From: Victivallales bacterium
Lineage (GTDB): Bacteria > Verrucomicrobiota > Lentisphaeria > Oligosphaerales > Oligosphaeraceae
Direction of reading: 5' to 3'
Length of the DNA: 64,000 bases
NCBI GenBank assembly: GCA_017554445.1
Contig: JAFZIJ010000063.1
Location: 1 to 64,000, forward strand
Shown here: positions 8,501-16,399 of the stretch, one piece after another
How the letters are laid out: the number at the start of each line of letters is the position of its first letter
How positions within the stretch are numbered: position 1 is the stretch's first letter
Translations under genes and position numbers: made by a program
Notes under the pieces: generated by a model
What the model was told of the DNA's origin: nothing
What the model saw: only the letters and a program-made list of their open reading frames with translations
Databases searched by the model: none

Positions 8501-11500
8501 GATTTCGAGCGGTGTGATGTCCGCTTCCGCCGTGTTGTCGAACGTGAACGTGTAGTTGTCCACATCGTCGCCAACGTAGATGAGTTCGCCTGTGGCTGTG
8601 ACGGTTTTGTCTGTACCGACATTCTTATTGTCGAAGGCGTATTCGACATCTATGTCGAAGATGTGGACGACGTCGCTGTCGACGAAGCCGTCGCGGATGA
8701 AATCGCCGTCGCGTTTGGCGGCCGTGCTGCCGTCATAGATCTTGTCCTTGGCGTCGAAGCGGACGGTGACATCCTTCTTCAAGACATTCAGTGAGGCGTT
8801 GTTGAAGGTGTAGTTGTAGTTTTCATCATTGGAGAGAATGTGGGAGGCCTCGATGATCATGCCGGAGTGGAGGCCGGCGGTCACGTTGCCGCTGGTGGAC
8901 TTGTCGCTGTCTTCGATCTTGTAATCGAGCGTGACAGTCAGTGCGTCTCCTGCGGCAAGAGCATTCGGGTCGAAAGAGTAAGTGTCTTTAACGGTGAGAT
9001 CAGGCATCGCGTCACCGTAAATCATTTCCTGCGGGGCGGCAGTGACGGTGATGTTGCGCTTCTCTACGGTCAGATCTCCGAAGTCGTATACGATGGTGTA
9101 GTCATCCGTGACGACGGCACCGTTTTCATCATAGATGGTGGTGACGGCTGTGATGGAGTCCGTGTATTCGCCGAACATGATGTGGTTTGAGTCTGTGATC
9201 TTGGACGCATCGATATTCAGGTCCAGTGTGACGGAAATCATGTGATCGTCCGCGAGATCGCCGGTGTAGGTATAGGTGAGAGAAGGTTGCTCGTCGCCGT
9301 AGATCATGGTCTTGTCATCTGCCGAGACAATGATGGTGAGGTAAGTGATGTTTGCGGTCGTCGTGTCGATGAAGGTGACATCGTAATTCTGGAGATCCGT
9401 GCCTGAGAGCATGGATTCGTCATACCCTGTTGCGGTAACAGTCTTGCCAGTACCTGGTTCCTTGGTATCGAAATTGTATTCGATGGCGGAGTCGTCGAAC
9501 GCGACGTCGTCGCCTTCGAGGACTTCGTCCATGATGAGATCGACACGTTCAGCGACCGTATTGCCGTCATATCTCTTGTCCGCCGCGGTGAAGCCGATGG
9601 AGATGGACAGCGGCGTGATGTCTGCTTCCGCCGTGTTGTCGAAGGTGAACTTGTAGTTGTCCACATCAGCGCCAACGTGGATGAGTTCGCCTGTCGCGGT
9701 GACGGTCTTGTCCGTTCCAACATTCTTGTCGGAGAAGGCATATTCGACATCCGTGTCGAATACGCGGACGATGTCGCCGTCGATGAAGCCGTCGCGGATG
9801 AAGTCGCCGTCGCGTTTGGCAACCGTATTGCCGTCATAGGTCTTGTCCTTGGCGTTGAAGCTGACGGTGACGTCCTTGGCAGCGACGGTCAATGACGCGG
9901 TGTTGAACGTGTAGTTGTAGTTCGCGTCGTTGGAGAGTACATGCTCCTGTTCGACGATCATGCCGGAGTGGAGGCCGGCGGTTACGTTGCCGCTGGTGGA
10001 CTTGTCGCTGTCAGTGATATTGTATTTGAGTGTGACGGCAAGTGAATCGCCAGAGGCGAGGGCGTTCGGGTCGAATGAGTAAGCATCTTTGACGGTGAGG
10101 TCGGGCATCGTTTCACCGTAAGTCATTTCCCGCGGGGCGGCAGTGACGGTAATGTTGCGTTTCTCGACGGTCAGGTTGCCTAAATCATAGCTAATGGTAT
10201 AGTCGCTTGTAATGACGTTGCCATCCGCGTCATAGATAGTGGCGACGGCGGTGATGGAATTCACGTATTCGCCAGTCATGATGTGATCGGAATCCGTGAT
10301 CTTGGAAGCGTCGATGTCCAAAGTCATTTCAACGGAAATTGAATGACCTTCCACCAGACCGCCTTCATAAGTATAGGTAAGGGATGGATTGGCGTCGCCG
10401 TAGATCATGGTCTTGTCATCGGCGATGATCGTGATGGACAGGTGGGTGATGTCCGCAGTCGCAGTATCGACGAAGATGATGTCATAGTTCTGGAGATCCG
10501 CTCCGGAGAGCATGGATTCGTTATAGCCGGTGGCGGTGACGGTTTTGTCTTCACCGGGCTCTTTGGTATCGAAGTTGTATTCGATGGCGGAGTCGTCGAA
10601 CGAGACGTCGTCGCCTTCAAGGACTTCATCCATGACGAGCTGATCGCGCGTGGCGATGGTGTTGCCGTCGTAGGCCTTGTCATGGGCGGTGAAACCGATA
10701 TTGATGGTCAGCGGCGTGATGGCGGCGAACGCTGTGTCCACGAACGTGACATCGTAGTTCTTGAGATCCGCGCCGGAAAGCATGGATTCGTCATAGCCTG
10801 TAGCGGTGACGGTCTTGTCCGTACCGACATCCTTCGTGTCGAAGTTGTATTCGATGGCGGAGTCGTCGAACTGGACGTCGTCGCCTTCGAGAACTTCGTC
10901 CATGAGAAGATCGACACGCTCGGCAACTGTATTGCCATCATAGACCTTGTCGCTGGCGGTGAAACCGATGTTGATGGCCAGTTGCGTGATGTCCGCCAGA
11001 GCCGTATTGGCGAAGGTGATTTCGTAATTATTTAGGTCTTTGCCGGAAAGCATGCCGACATCAAACTTTTCGGCTGTGACGGTTTTGCCTTCGCCAACAT
11101 TCTTGTCATCGAAGGAGTACTCGATGCCTTCGTCGTTGAAATTGACTTCGTCACCTTCGACGACTTGGCTCATATCGAGCTGATCGCGCGTGGCGATGGT
11201 GTTGCCGTCATAAACCTTATTTTTGGCGGTGAAGCCGATGGTGATTTCGAGCGGCGTGATGTTAGCCTGGGCCGTTTCAATGAATATGAAATCGTAGTTG
11301 TCGACATCTTTGCCAGTAAGGAACTCTGCTTTGTAGCCTTCTGCTGTGACGGTCTTGCCTGTGCCGACGTCCTTGGTGTCGAAATTGTAAATAAGTGCGG
11401 AGTCGTCGAACGAGACTTCATCACCGTCGATGACATTGCTCATATCAAGCTCATCGCGTACGGCGACGGTGTTGCCGTCATAAACCTTATCTTTGGCGGT

Positions 11501-13909
11501 GAAGCCGATGGTGATTTCAAGCGGCGTGATGGCGGCGATCGCTGTGTCCACGAATGTGATGTCGTAGTTCTGAAGATCCGCGCCGGAGAGCATGGATTCG
11601 TCATAGCCTGTTGCGGTCACGGTCTTATCCGTACCGACGTTCTTGGTATCGAAGTTGTATTCGATGGCGGAGTCGTCGAACTGGACGTTGTCGCCTTCGA
11701 TCACATTGTCCATGAGAAGAGTGGCACGATCGGCTGTTGTATTGCCGTTGTAGATCTTGTTGTCGGCGGTGAAGCCGATGTTGATTTCCCGCGGCGTGAT
11801 CTTCGCCAGAGCCATGTCATTGAACGTCACGTTGTAGTTATGGAGCTTGTCGCCACCTAGCAGAGCTTCCGAATAACCTTCCGCTGTGACGGTTTTGTTT
11901 TCACCGACGTTCTTGTCGGAAAAAGCATAGGTCATCTGGTCAGCGTCAATTGTGATATCGCCTGCTACGATGACACCATCGATCGTGACATCAGCGAGCG
12001 TTGCGCTTACGTTGCCGTCATATACTTTATCATCGGCTTTGAACGTGATTTCCACATCCTTCGGTGTGATGTCGCCTTTGGAGATTAGATTGAAATGGAA
12101 GTCGTAGTTCAGAGCGTCCTTACCGACGGAGATGAAATAATTTGTGGCGGTGACTTCGATGTCCGTTCCGACGTCAGGCTGGGCAAAGGTGTAATCGACT
12201 TCCGTGTCAAACAGCCTTACGACATCGCCGTCTAGGATGGATTGGCTGAGGATGAAGTCGCCTGTGCGTTCAGCTTTGGTCGTTCCGTCATAGTTTTTCG
12301 TCTTGACCAAGTAATCGACATTGATCACTTTGGGTGCGACTCGCAGTGTACCGTAGTTCCAGTCAATCTTGTAATTTGCGGCGTTGTCAAGGTTGATCTG
12401 GTCATTGATGATGGCGCGTGTATAGAGACCGCTTTGGAGGTTGCCACTCCCGGTAAGCACCTTGTTGGCTTCGATCACGTCCGTGTCATATTTCAGTGTC
12501 ACATTGAATTGATCGCCAGCCACGAGGCCATTCGGGTCGAAGGAATAACCAGACGTGGGTTCTCCCTTATCATTCACATAATGTGGGGCGTCGCCGAGAT
12601 CTTTGCCATATTCGACTGAGTAAGTCTGGATGGTGACGGAGAGAACGCGTTGCTCCACAGTGAGGGCACCGTCTACTGTGTGGATATTGTAGTTGCCTGC
12701 AACATTATTGCCGTTCATATCGAAGATCTTTACAGAAACACTGACGGCATTCTCATAAGGATCTTCACTGTATTGGATGTTACCACCGCTCGTTCTGTAA
12801 GCATCCAGTTCGGATGAGAGCGTGTATTTGGTGGAGATGAGGTCGCTTTCCAGCAACGCACTTTCCGGATCAATGTCGTAATGGAATTTCAAGCTGCTCT
12901 CGTCGTCGCCATAGGTCATGACAGCGTCACGAACAGTAATGGTGATTTCACGCTGGTCGATGACACCGTCGGCCCGGAGGTTTTCCGCTGCGCGCGTCTG
13001 AACAAGTTCTTCTCCGTTGACAAAGACGTCGAAGTCAGACAAGGCGTCACCCTCGATGGAGAAAGAGCCGATGGTGACGGAATCTGTGGCAATACCACTG
13101 CCATCAAAAACGACATCCTGTAGCGTGACCACGTAGTCGTTATTTGCATTGTCACTGAAGGTAAATGTCCATGTATCGTTATCAAAGACACCAGAGGCGG
13201 AGAGGCTCATACCGTCCAGCGTGGCATCCAGCTGGAGTTCGCCATCTTCGACATCATTCGTTCCGTCATAAACTTTGTGGGCGGTGAAGTCGAGGCTCAG
13301 ATCATGGTTGCCTGCGCGGGTGGCGGCATCAATGCCGTCTGAATCCGCGTCATCCACGTCCGCATCGATATCGATCGTCGTGTGCTCGGCTGCGATTGCG
13401 GCGACGGCACCATCAACAGAAACCGCATCGGCATTGGCGTCGATATCGTCATTTGCAAGCCAGTCGCCGAGAACGTCATGATCCGCATCGGCATCGACAG
13501 TGAACGAATCGGCTTTTTCAACATGGAGCGTGCCTTCGACGAAATCGTGATGCGCTTCGGCGTCGGCATCCGCATCGATGTCGGTAGCCGCATCGATGTC
13601 GGTAGCCGCGGCCGGAATGACGTTGATGGCGTCATCCATGGCGGGCAATGCACCTTCGATGAGATCTTTTGCCTGTGCATCGATGTCGGCCACGGCGGCA
13701 GCGTTCGTATTCGCTGTATCATCGGAATTGGCTTCCGGCGCAACGAAGAGCGCGACGTTTAAGTCGTTGTTGTTTTTTTCCTCATTGTTGTTTCCGTCAT
13801 CGCCCGCGTCTTGCGCGGCGTCTGCGGCGGCTACGATATTCGCGGCTGCTGCGGCCTCAAAGAGCATACGGTCTTCGAGACGGAAAAATTCCATATCTTT
13901 GATATCCAT
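5504..13909 (-). CDS. giant YDG/MBG-repeat surface protein with LEDRxLF N-terminus
   Basis: 2801 aa. The N-terminus has no classical signal peptide but carries FFRLEDRMLFEAA (8-20), similar to the LEPRxLL/LEDRxLF motifs at the start of very large exported proteins in planctomycetes and Lentisphaerae. A very acidic Asp/Ala linker follows to about residue 200. The body holds about 15 YDG modules (KVYDGNT motif, about 90 aa each) and about 10 MBG modules (MIYGDEQPSLTY type) of the kinds seen in bacterial adhesins, then a proline-rich joint (PEVPEPPPTP) and a unique C-terminus of about 220 aa ending LLLDGLMA. I see no RTX repeats and no LPXTG motif. It sits between TolC-like and adaptor genes, so it is the likely cargo. 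The calls YDG and MBG are by motif. Confidence 0.88.
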   Translation of the reverse strand: MDIKDMEFFRLEDRMLFEAAAAANIVAAADAAQDAGDDGNNNEEKNNNDLNVALFVAPEANSDDTANTNAAAVADIDAQAKDLIEGALPAMDDAINVIPAAATDIDAATDIDADADAEAHHDFVEGTLHVEKADSFTVDADADHDVLGDWLANDDIDANADAVSVDGAVAAIAAEHTTIDIDADVDDADSDGIDAATRAGNHDLSLDFTAHKVYDGTNDVEDGELQLDATLDGMSLSASGVFDNDTWTFTFSDNANNDYVVTLQDVVFDGSGIATDSVTIGSFSIEGDALSDFDVFVNGEELVQTRAAENLRADGVIDQREITITVRDAVMTYGDDESSLKFHYDIDPESALLESDLISTKYTLSSELDAYRTSGGNIQYSEDPYENAVSVSVKIFDMNGNNVAGNYNIHTVDGALTVEQRVLSVTIQTYSVEYGKDLGDAPHYVNDKGEPTSGYSFDPNGLVAGDQFNVTLKYDTDVIEANKVLTGSGNLQSGLYTRAIINDQINLDNAANYKIDWNYGTLRVAPKVINVDYLVKTKNYDGTTKAERTGDFILSQSILDGDVVRLFDTEVDYTFAQPDVGTDIEVTATNYFISVGKDALNYDFHFNLISKGDITPKDVEITFKADDKVYDGNVSATLADVTIDGVIVAGDITIDADQMTYAFSDKNVGENKTVTAEGYSEALLGGDKLHNYNVTFNDMALAKITPREINIGFTADNKIYNGNTTADRATLLMDNVIEGDNVQFDDSAIEYNFDTKNVGTDKTVTATGYDESMLSGADLQNYDITFVDTAIAAITPLEITIGFTAKDKVYDGNTVAVRDELDMSNVIDGDEVSFDDSALIYNFDTKDVGTGKTVTAEGYKAEFLTGKDVDNYDFIFIETAQANITPLEITIGFTAKNKVYDGNTIATRDQLDMSQVVEGDEVNFNDEGIEYSFDDKNVGEGKTVTAEKFDVGMLSGKDLNNYEITFANTALADITQLAINIGFTASDKVYDGNTVAERVDLLMDEVLEGDDVQFDDSAIEYNFDTKDVGTDKTVTATGYDESMLSGADLKNYDVTFVDTAFAAITPLTINIGFTAHDKAYDGNTIATRDQLVMDEVLEGDDVSFDDSAIEYNFDTKEPGEDKTVTATGYNESMLSGADLQNYDIIFVDTATADITHLSITIIADDKTMIYGDANPSLTYTYEGGLVEGHSISVEMTLDIDASKITDSDHIMTGEYVNSITAVATIYDADGNVITSDYTISYDLGNLTVEKRNITVTAAPREMTYGETMPDLTVKDAYSFDPNALASGDSLAVTLKYNITDSDKSTSGNVTAGLHSGMIVEQEHVLSNDANYNYTFNTASLTVAAKDVTVSFNAKDKTYDGNTVAKRDGDFIRDGFIDGDIVRVFDTDVEYAFSDKNVGTDKTVTATGELIHVGADVDNYKFTFDNTAEADITPLSISIGFTAADKRYDGNTVAERVDLIMDEVLEGDDVAFDDSAIEYNFDTKEPGTGKTVTATGYDESMLSGTDLQNYDVTFIDTTTANITYLTIIVSADDKTMIYGDEQPSLTYTYTGDLADDHMISVTLDLNIDASKITDSNHIMFGEYTDSITAVTTIYDENGAVVTDDYTIVYDFGDLTVEKRNITVTAAPQEMIYGDAMPDLTVKDTYSFDPNALAAGDALTVTLDYKIEDSDKSTSGNVTAGLHSGMIIEASHILSNDENYNYTFNNASLNVLKKDVTVRFDAKDKIYDGSTAAKRDGDFIRDGFVDSDVVHIFDIDVEYAFDNKNVGTDKTVTATGELIYVGDDVDNYTFTFDNTAEADITPLEITIGFTANDKVYDGNTVATRDQLVMDEVLEGDDVQFDDSGIVYNFSDKNVGTNKTVTAEGFDATSMLSGEDLANYDITFDDTAEADITPLEITIGFTANDKVYDGNTVATRDQLVMDEVLEGDDVQFDDTGIVYNFSDKNVGTDKTVTAEGFDATSMLSGEHLANYDITFVETALADITPLEITIGFTANDKVYDGNTEATLNALIMDEVLEGDELQFDASALEYNFDTKDAGEGKTVTATGYDASMLSGNDLTNYDVTFIDTTTAAITPLHILVTADDKSMIYGDEEPSLTYTFTDELAGEDEIQVTLELNIADSVYTNSGHIKAGEYEDVISAEAAIYDGEGNLVTGNYEIEYAFGKLTVDLRNITVTAKPQEMIYGDNMPELDGQYSFDENALASGDTLDVTLDYEIADSDLSSSGNVTAGLHSGMVIEKGHVLTNGENYNYTFNNASLNVKPHNITVSFNANDKPYDGNTDATLDGNFIIDGVFSGDDVRAFGTELTYAFDAPTVLRDADGNVLDRTVTATGELITVGKDAENYNITFNNTTEAKITPLELTVTAISQSMTYGNENPDLAGQYTVEGLLDIDTLDVTLDYDYDNILTSSSGHFKAGEHEDAIIETSHTLSNEDSYDYTFIAADLTVAKRPISIAADDKEITYGDEVGELTYVFTGEIADGDSTDGTTLTIDGQKNSNGRYNAGEYDIIIGKLNLDENDYDVTYDPGTLLVTPKEIFVKADDKIKEQHKSDPYLTYTVDGLLDNDRLTGRLTREPGENIGEYEIQQGTLVPNENYILNYEPGTLTIVKAPEVPEPPPTPSLRNIYQEPEQGNRNYNGPMAFEVMDYRPVIPDIHPKWDFRSRFDSHRIDPLANSQDLWMDIDSLDTILVSKVISASNSANERGFSSGNEMFPNDTQTSILSVRPSDDFDAPLIDYIDVHGSNDSDMPWIFMDESIQIPKFLEQNIVDDTADSIDMLDSLADVRLDEMSKHAAFKSDVELLLDGLMA
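8127..8540 (-). repeat. near-identical tandem YDG modules at DNA level
   Basis: The stretch 8127-8270 recurs at 8397-8540 with only a few base changes, an offset of 270 bp (90 codons, one module). Other modules in the gene share amino-acid motifs but differ more in DNA. This points to a recent duplication or gene conversion of these two modules. Confidence 0.75.
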
Positions 13910-13937
13910 ATTGTCAGTTATCCCCCTGACTTGTAAT

Positions 13938-13952
13938 GTGATGCTTCATCAC
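13938..13952. other. small perfect hairpin in leader of the giant gene
   Basis: GTGATG-CTT-CATCAC forms a 6-bp palindromic stem about 30 nt before the ATG of the giant protein gene, between the candidate promoter at 14018-14040 and a GGGGGA ribosome-binding sequence close to the start. It could be an operator or a leader hairpin. No factor can be named. Confidence 0.3.
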
Positions 13953-14017
13953 TGGCCTTCGTTAATTGGAAACGTTGAATACGGCTAACGGCTTCAAGCG
14001 GTTTCCTTTTATTTTTC

Positions 14018-14040
14018 TATATATAATATAGGCAAAAACA
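14018..14040 (-). promoter_or_regulatory. candidate promoter of the giant gene (recurring TTTTxCC-TATATTATATA motif)
   Basis: The minus strand reads GTTTTTGCCTATATTATATA here, with -10-like TATATT/TATAAT cores. Close relatives lie upstream of the glycyl radical enzyme (23581-23603) and the glycosyltransferase (39415-39436). It lies between the TolC-like gene and the giant gene and would allow separate transcription of the latter. Confidence 0.4.
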
Positions 14041-14051
14041 TTCGTGGCGCG

Positions 14052-15626
14052 TCAGTTGATGATTTCATCACTCCACTTCCAGTCAACAGGCTTGTTGGCG
14101 TCCTCTTCCTCTTTCTTGGCTCTGGATTCTTCATATTCCTCACGCGCCTTCTGGAGCTCTGCTGCCGCGTTGAGGCGTGCTTCGGTGAGCTGGGCTCTGA
14201 TTTCATCAACGGTCGCGGTGTCAAGGTTTTCCATGCCCAGTGTGTTCAGGATGCGGAAGTAGGCGACATAGTAGTTGCCGAGGGCGAGGAGCTTTTCGAT
14301 TTCCGTTTCAGCAGTCGAGAGCTTCATGTGGGAGACATTGATCTGGGAGACTTCGCCGGCAACGTTGTTGCCGCCTTCGAGCTTCTGGAGGTTCTTGGCG
14401 TAGGCGCTGTTGACACGGCTGTTGATGTCGTAACGTTCCTTTGTGGCGAGGAGGTTGGCGTGGGCGATGCGGACCTGCGCCATGATGGCGATGGCCTGCG
14501 CGTAGGTGCGGTATTCTTCGGCTTCGATCTGCTTGTTCAAAGCGCGGTAGCGGCTGATCTTCTGTGGGAGCTTGAGGAGGTTGTAGGCGGAGCGGATACC
14601 CATTTCACGCCAGCTATTATGGTAGAGGTAGCTGTTGTCCACTTCGTTGTAGTCATAGAAGATTTTGACGTTCGGGAACATGGTGATGATGGTTTTGCGT
14701 GCTTCGAGAACATTCACATGGCGCTGCATGTCCATTTCAAAGAGTTCCGGGCGTTTCATGAGGGCGATCTGCTCCATGAGCTGGATTTCAGGAAGGTTGA
14801 ATTCGGGGACTTTGTCCAGAACGGAGTCGTCAACCTTGATGTTGGCGTTGGGGTAGATGCCGAGGAGGGCGCGCAATTCTATGCAGGAATTCTCGAAGGA
14901 ACGGACGTAGTTGGTCAGTCTCTTCTCCATGTCGATGAACTTGGAGGCTTCATCAAATGCGCGGTAGGGGGAGATTTTGCCATCTTCGCCCATCTTGTCG
15001 ATCTGCTGATAGGTTTCCTTGCATTCCGCAAGAAGTTTTTCCGTGATGTCGATGGCACGTTGTGCGGAAGCGACCTGGAAATAGACGCGGGCAGTGTCCA
15101 GCACGAGATTCTGGGCCGCACGGCGGAACCGCTGGTTGCGCAGAAGCATGCGGTCGTTTTCCTGCAGGCCGTTCACGAAAGCAAGGCCGAAGTCCAGGAC
15201 GCTGAGGGCGAGATCGACGTTGAAGTAGTTGATGGTCTTATCCTGGCTGGTGGAGTAGGTGTAGGTGCCAGGACCATCGGTGCCGTGGATCTGCTTGCTG
15301 CTTGAAGCGGCGACATTGTCGCGGTGGACATAGCTGTCACTAACGGTCAGGTCAGGGAGCATGCCGAGCATTTCGCTTGTCCGCATTTCATGGGAGACCT
15401 TTTCTTCCAGGCTGTAGACCTTGAGATCCACATTGTTTTCAATGGCAAGTTCGATACAGTCCTTGAGGGAGAGGACCTTGTCCGTCGGAAGATCCGTGTA
15501 CTGGGAGCGCTCAAAGTGCTTGATGGCACTTTCAACCCGTTCACTCTTGTAGTCTTCATACGACTTGCATCCAAAGAGAGCGATGGCAATGAAAAACATC
15601 AAAAGATTCTGTAAAGACTTTTTCAT
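14052..15626 (-). CDS. TolC-family outer-membrane efflux lipoprotein
   Basis: 524 aa from the ATG at 15626, chosen because AAGGA lies 7-8 nt upstream and the product then begins with a signal sequence ending in a lipobox-like LFGC (MKKSLQNLL, ALFGCKS). An upstream in-frame start would add eight unlikely residues. The mature part is rich in long amphipathic helices with the two-fold layout of TolC/CusC-type channels (LSLKDCIELAIENNVDLKVYS, VYFQVASAQRAIDITEKLL, LALGNYYVAYFRILNTLG). The tail is charged (EEYEESRAKKEEEDANK). It should be the outer-membrane tunnel of the neighbouring export system. Confidence 0.88.
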   Translation of the reverse strand: MKKSLQNLLMFFIAIALFGCKSYEDYKSERVESAIKHFERSQYTDLPTDKVLSLKDCIELAIENNVDLKVYSLEEKVSHEMRTSEMLGMLPDLTVSDSYVHRDNVAASSSKQIHGTDGPGTYTYSTSQDKTINYFNVDLALSVLDFGLAFVNGLQENDRMLLRNQRFRRAAQNLVLDTARVYFQVASAQRAIDITEKLLAECKETYQQIDKMGEDGKISPYRAFDEASKFIDMEKRLTNYVRSFENSCIELRALLGIYPNANIKVDDSVLDKVPEFNLPEIQLMEQIALMKRPELFEMDMQRHVNVLEARKTIITMFPNVKIFYDYNEVDNSYLYHNSWREMGIRSAYNLLKLPQKISRYRALNKQIEAEEYRTYAQAIAIMAQVRIAHANLLATKERYDINSRVNSAYAKNLQKLEGGNNVAGEVSQINVSHMKLSTAETEIEKLLALGNYYVAYFRILNTLGMENLDTATVDEIRAQLTEARLNAAAELQKAREEYEESRAKKEEEDANKPVDWKWSDEIIN

Positions 15627-15694
15627 GTATTGGTCCTTTATCCTATGCACAAATTGTGTTTTTTGTTTGAATGAAGCTGGGAAGAAAGTCTTTT

Positions 15695-15940
15695 TTACTT
15701 TTGGTTTTTCTGGTTTTTCTTAAGAACCTTGGCTTCTACAAGTTTGTCAATGAGTTGCTGCATGGAATTGAAGGCGGTAAGGAAGCCTTGGGGCGGCATG
15801 ATGATGCGGATGTTGCTCTGACGCGTGGGCGTCTTGCCTTCTTCTTCAGGTTGAAGAGTCATGAAGTCGAAACGGACCATGCCGCCTGTGAAGTGGATTT
15901 GCCCGATGCCGTCTGCGAAGATTTCTTTTTTTTCAGCCAT
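15695..15940 (-). CDS. small conserved-looking protein, possibly DUF3467-like
   Basis: 81 aa, preceded by GAAAGG about 8 nt before the ATG. The fold reads as alternating strands followed by a C-terminal helix (GMVRFDFMTL, SNIRIIMPPQGFLTAF, MQQLIDKLVEA) and a lysine-rich tail. The strand-then-helix layout and the phrase IRIIMPPQGF weakly recall DUF3467 proteins; I cannot confirm this. It is the first gene of the secretion operon, 68 nt before the TolC-like start, so a role in regulation or assembly of that system is possible. Confidence 0.6.
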   Translation of the reverse strand: MAEKKEIFADGIGQIHFTGGMVRFDFMTLQPEEEGKTPTRQSNIRIIMPPQGFLTAFNSMQQLIDKLVEAKVLKKNQKNQK

Positions 15941-16399
15941 TGTGGTGCCTTTCGTTTCTGTTTTGTGTTATATAATTAAATTGCTTTTGCCTTTTATGAC
16001 TCCTTCCGCGTATTTGCGGGAAGGATTTCGAGTACATTTTTGCTTTTTATGAACAGTTTTTTATGTGTGACTGAATTGATCATCTCTTATTAATTTATTA
16101 AACCACTATCATACATAATAAAAAATAATCTCTTCAAAGAAAAATGCAACAAAAAGCAAAGGCAAAAATGATGATTTTCTTTTAATTTTTTTGCAATAAA
16201 AATGAAGAAACCCCTTCCCTTATAGCAAAACATATGGCTTACTAAAAGGAAAGGGGTTAAATGATAGATTCTGAAATTGAATCTAATCAATACCAATGAA
16301 TAACATGAAACAATCATGTCTTAAGTGAACATTAATATTCTTTTCACTCCTTTCATGGCATTATTGCGGTTTTATGAGGAAACAGAGAATCTCCGGAAA
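15941..16399. other. AT-rich intergenic region with hairpins
   Basis: A 459-bp gap between argG and the small gene, with no plausible gene. It holds the argG terminator (16209-16258), a small perfect inverted repeat AGATTC/GAATCT (16266-16284), and a bulged GC-rich hairpin at 16001-16025 (TCCTTCCGC with GCGGGAAGGA) about 60-85 nt upstream of the small gene. AT-rich promoter-like sequence (TTATATAA near 15968-15975) lies between that hairpin and the ATG at 15940. Expected content: terminator for argG, then promoter and leader for the secretion operon. Confidence 0.6.
16209..16258 (-). terminator. rho-independent terminator of argG
   Basis: On the minus strand a 13-bp stem with one mismatch (AACCCCTTTCCTT with AAGGGAAGGGGTT) encloses a 24-nt loop and is followed by a T-rich run (TCTTCATTTTTATT). 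It lies about 140 nt after the argG stop; nothing is encoded in between. Confidence 0.65.

Noticed and set aside
7340..8794. 484-aa ORF on plus inside the giant gene
   Set aside because: It mirrors the repeat modules on the opposite strand, has the composition of an antisense shadow and no ribosome-binding site; the minus-strand frame has recognised domains.
8127..11700. Regularly spaced repeats considered as a CRISPR array
   Set aside because: The repeats are about 270 bp apart and encode YDG modules in frame; there are no short spacers and no cas genes.
15941..16399. tRNA or small RNA gene in the AT-rich gap
   Set aside because: No cloverleaf or TpsiC-like motif was seen; the hairpins are explained as a terminator and leader structures.
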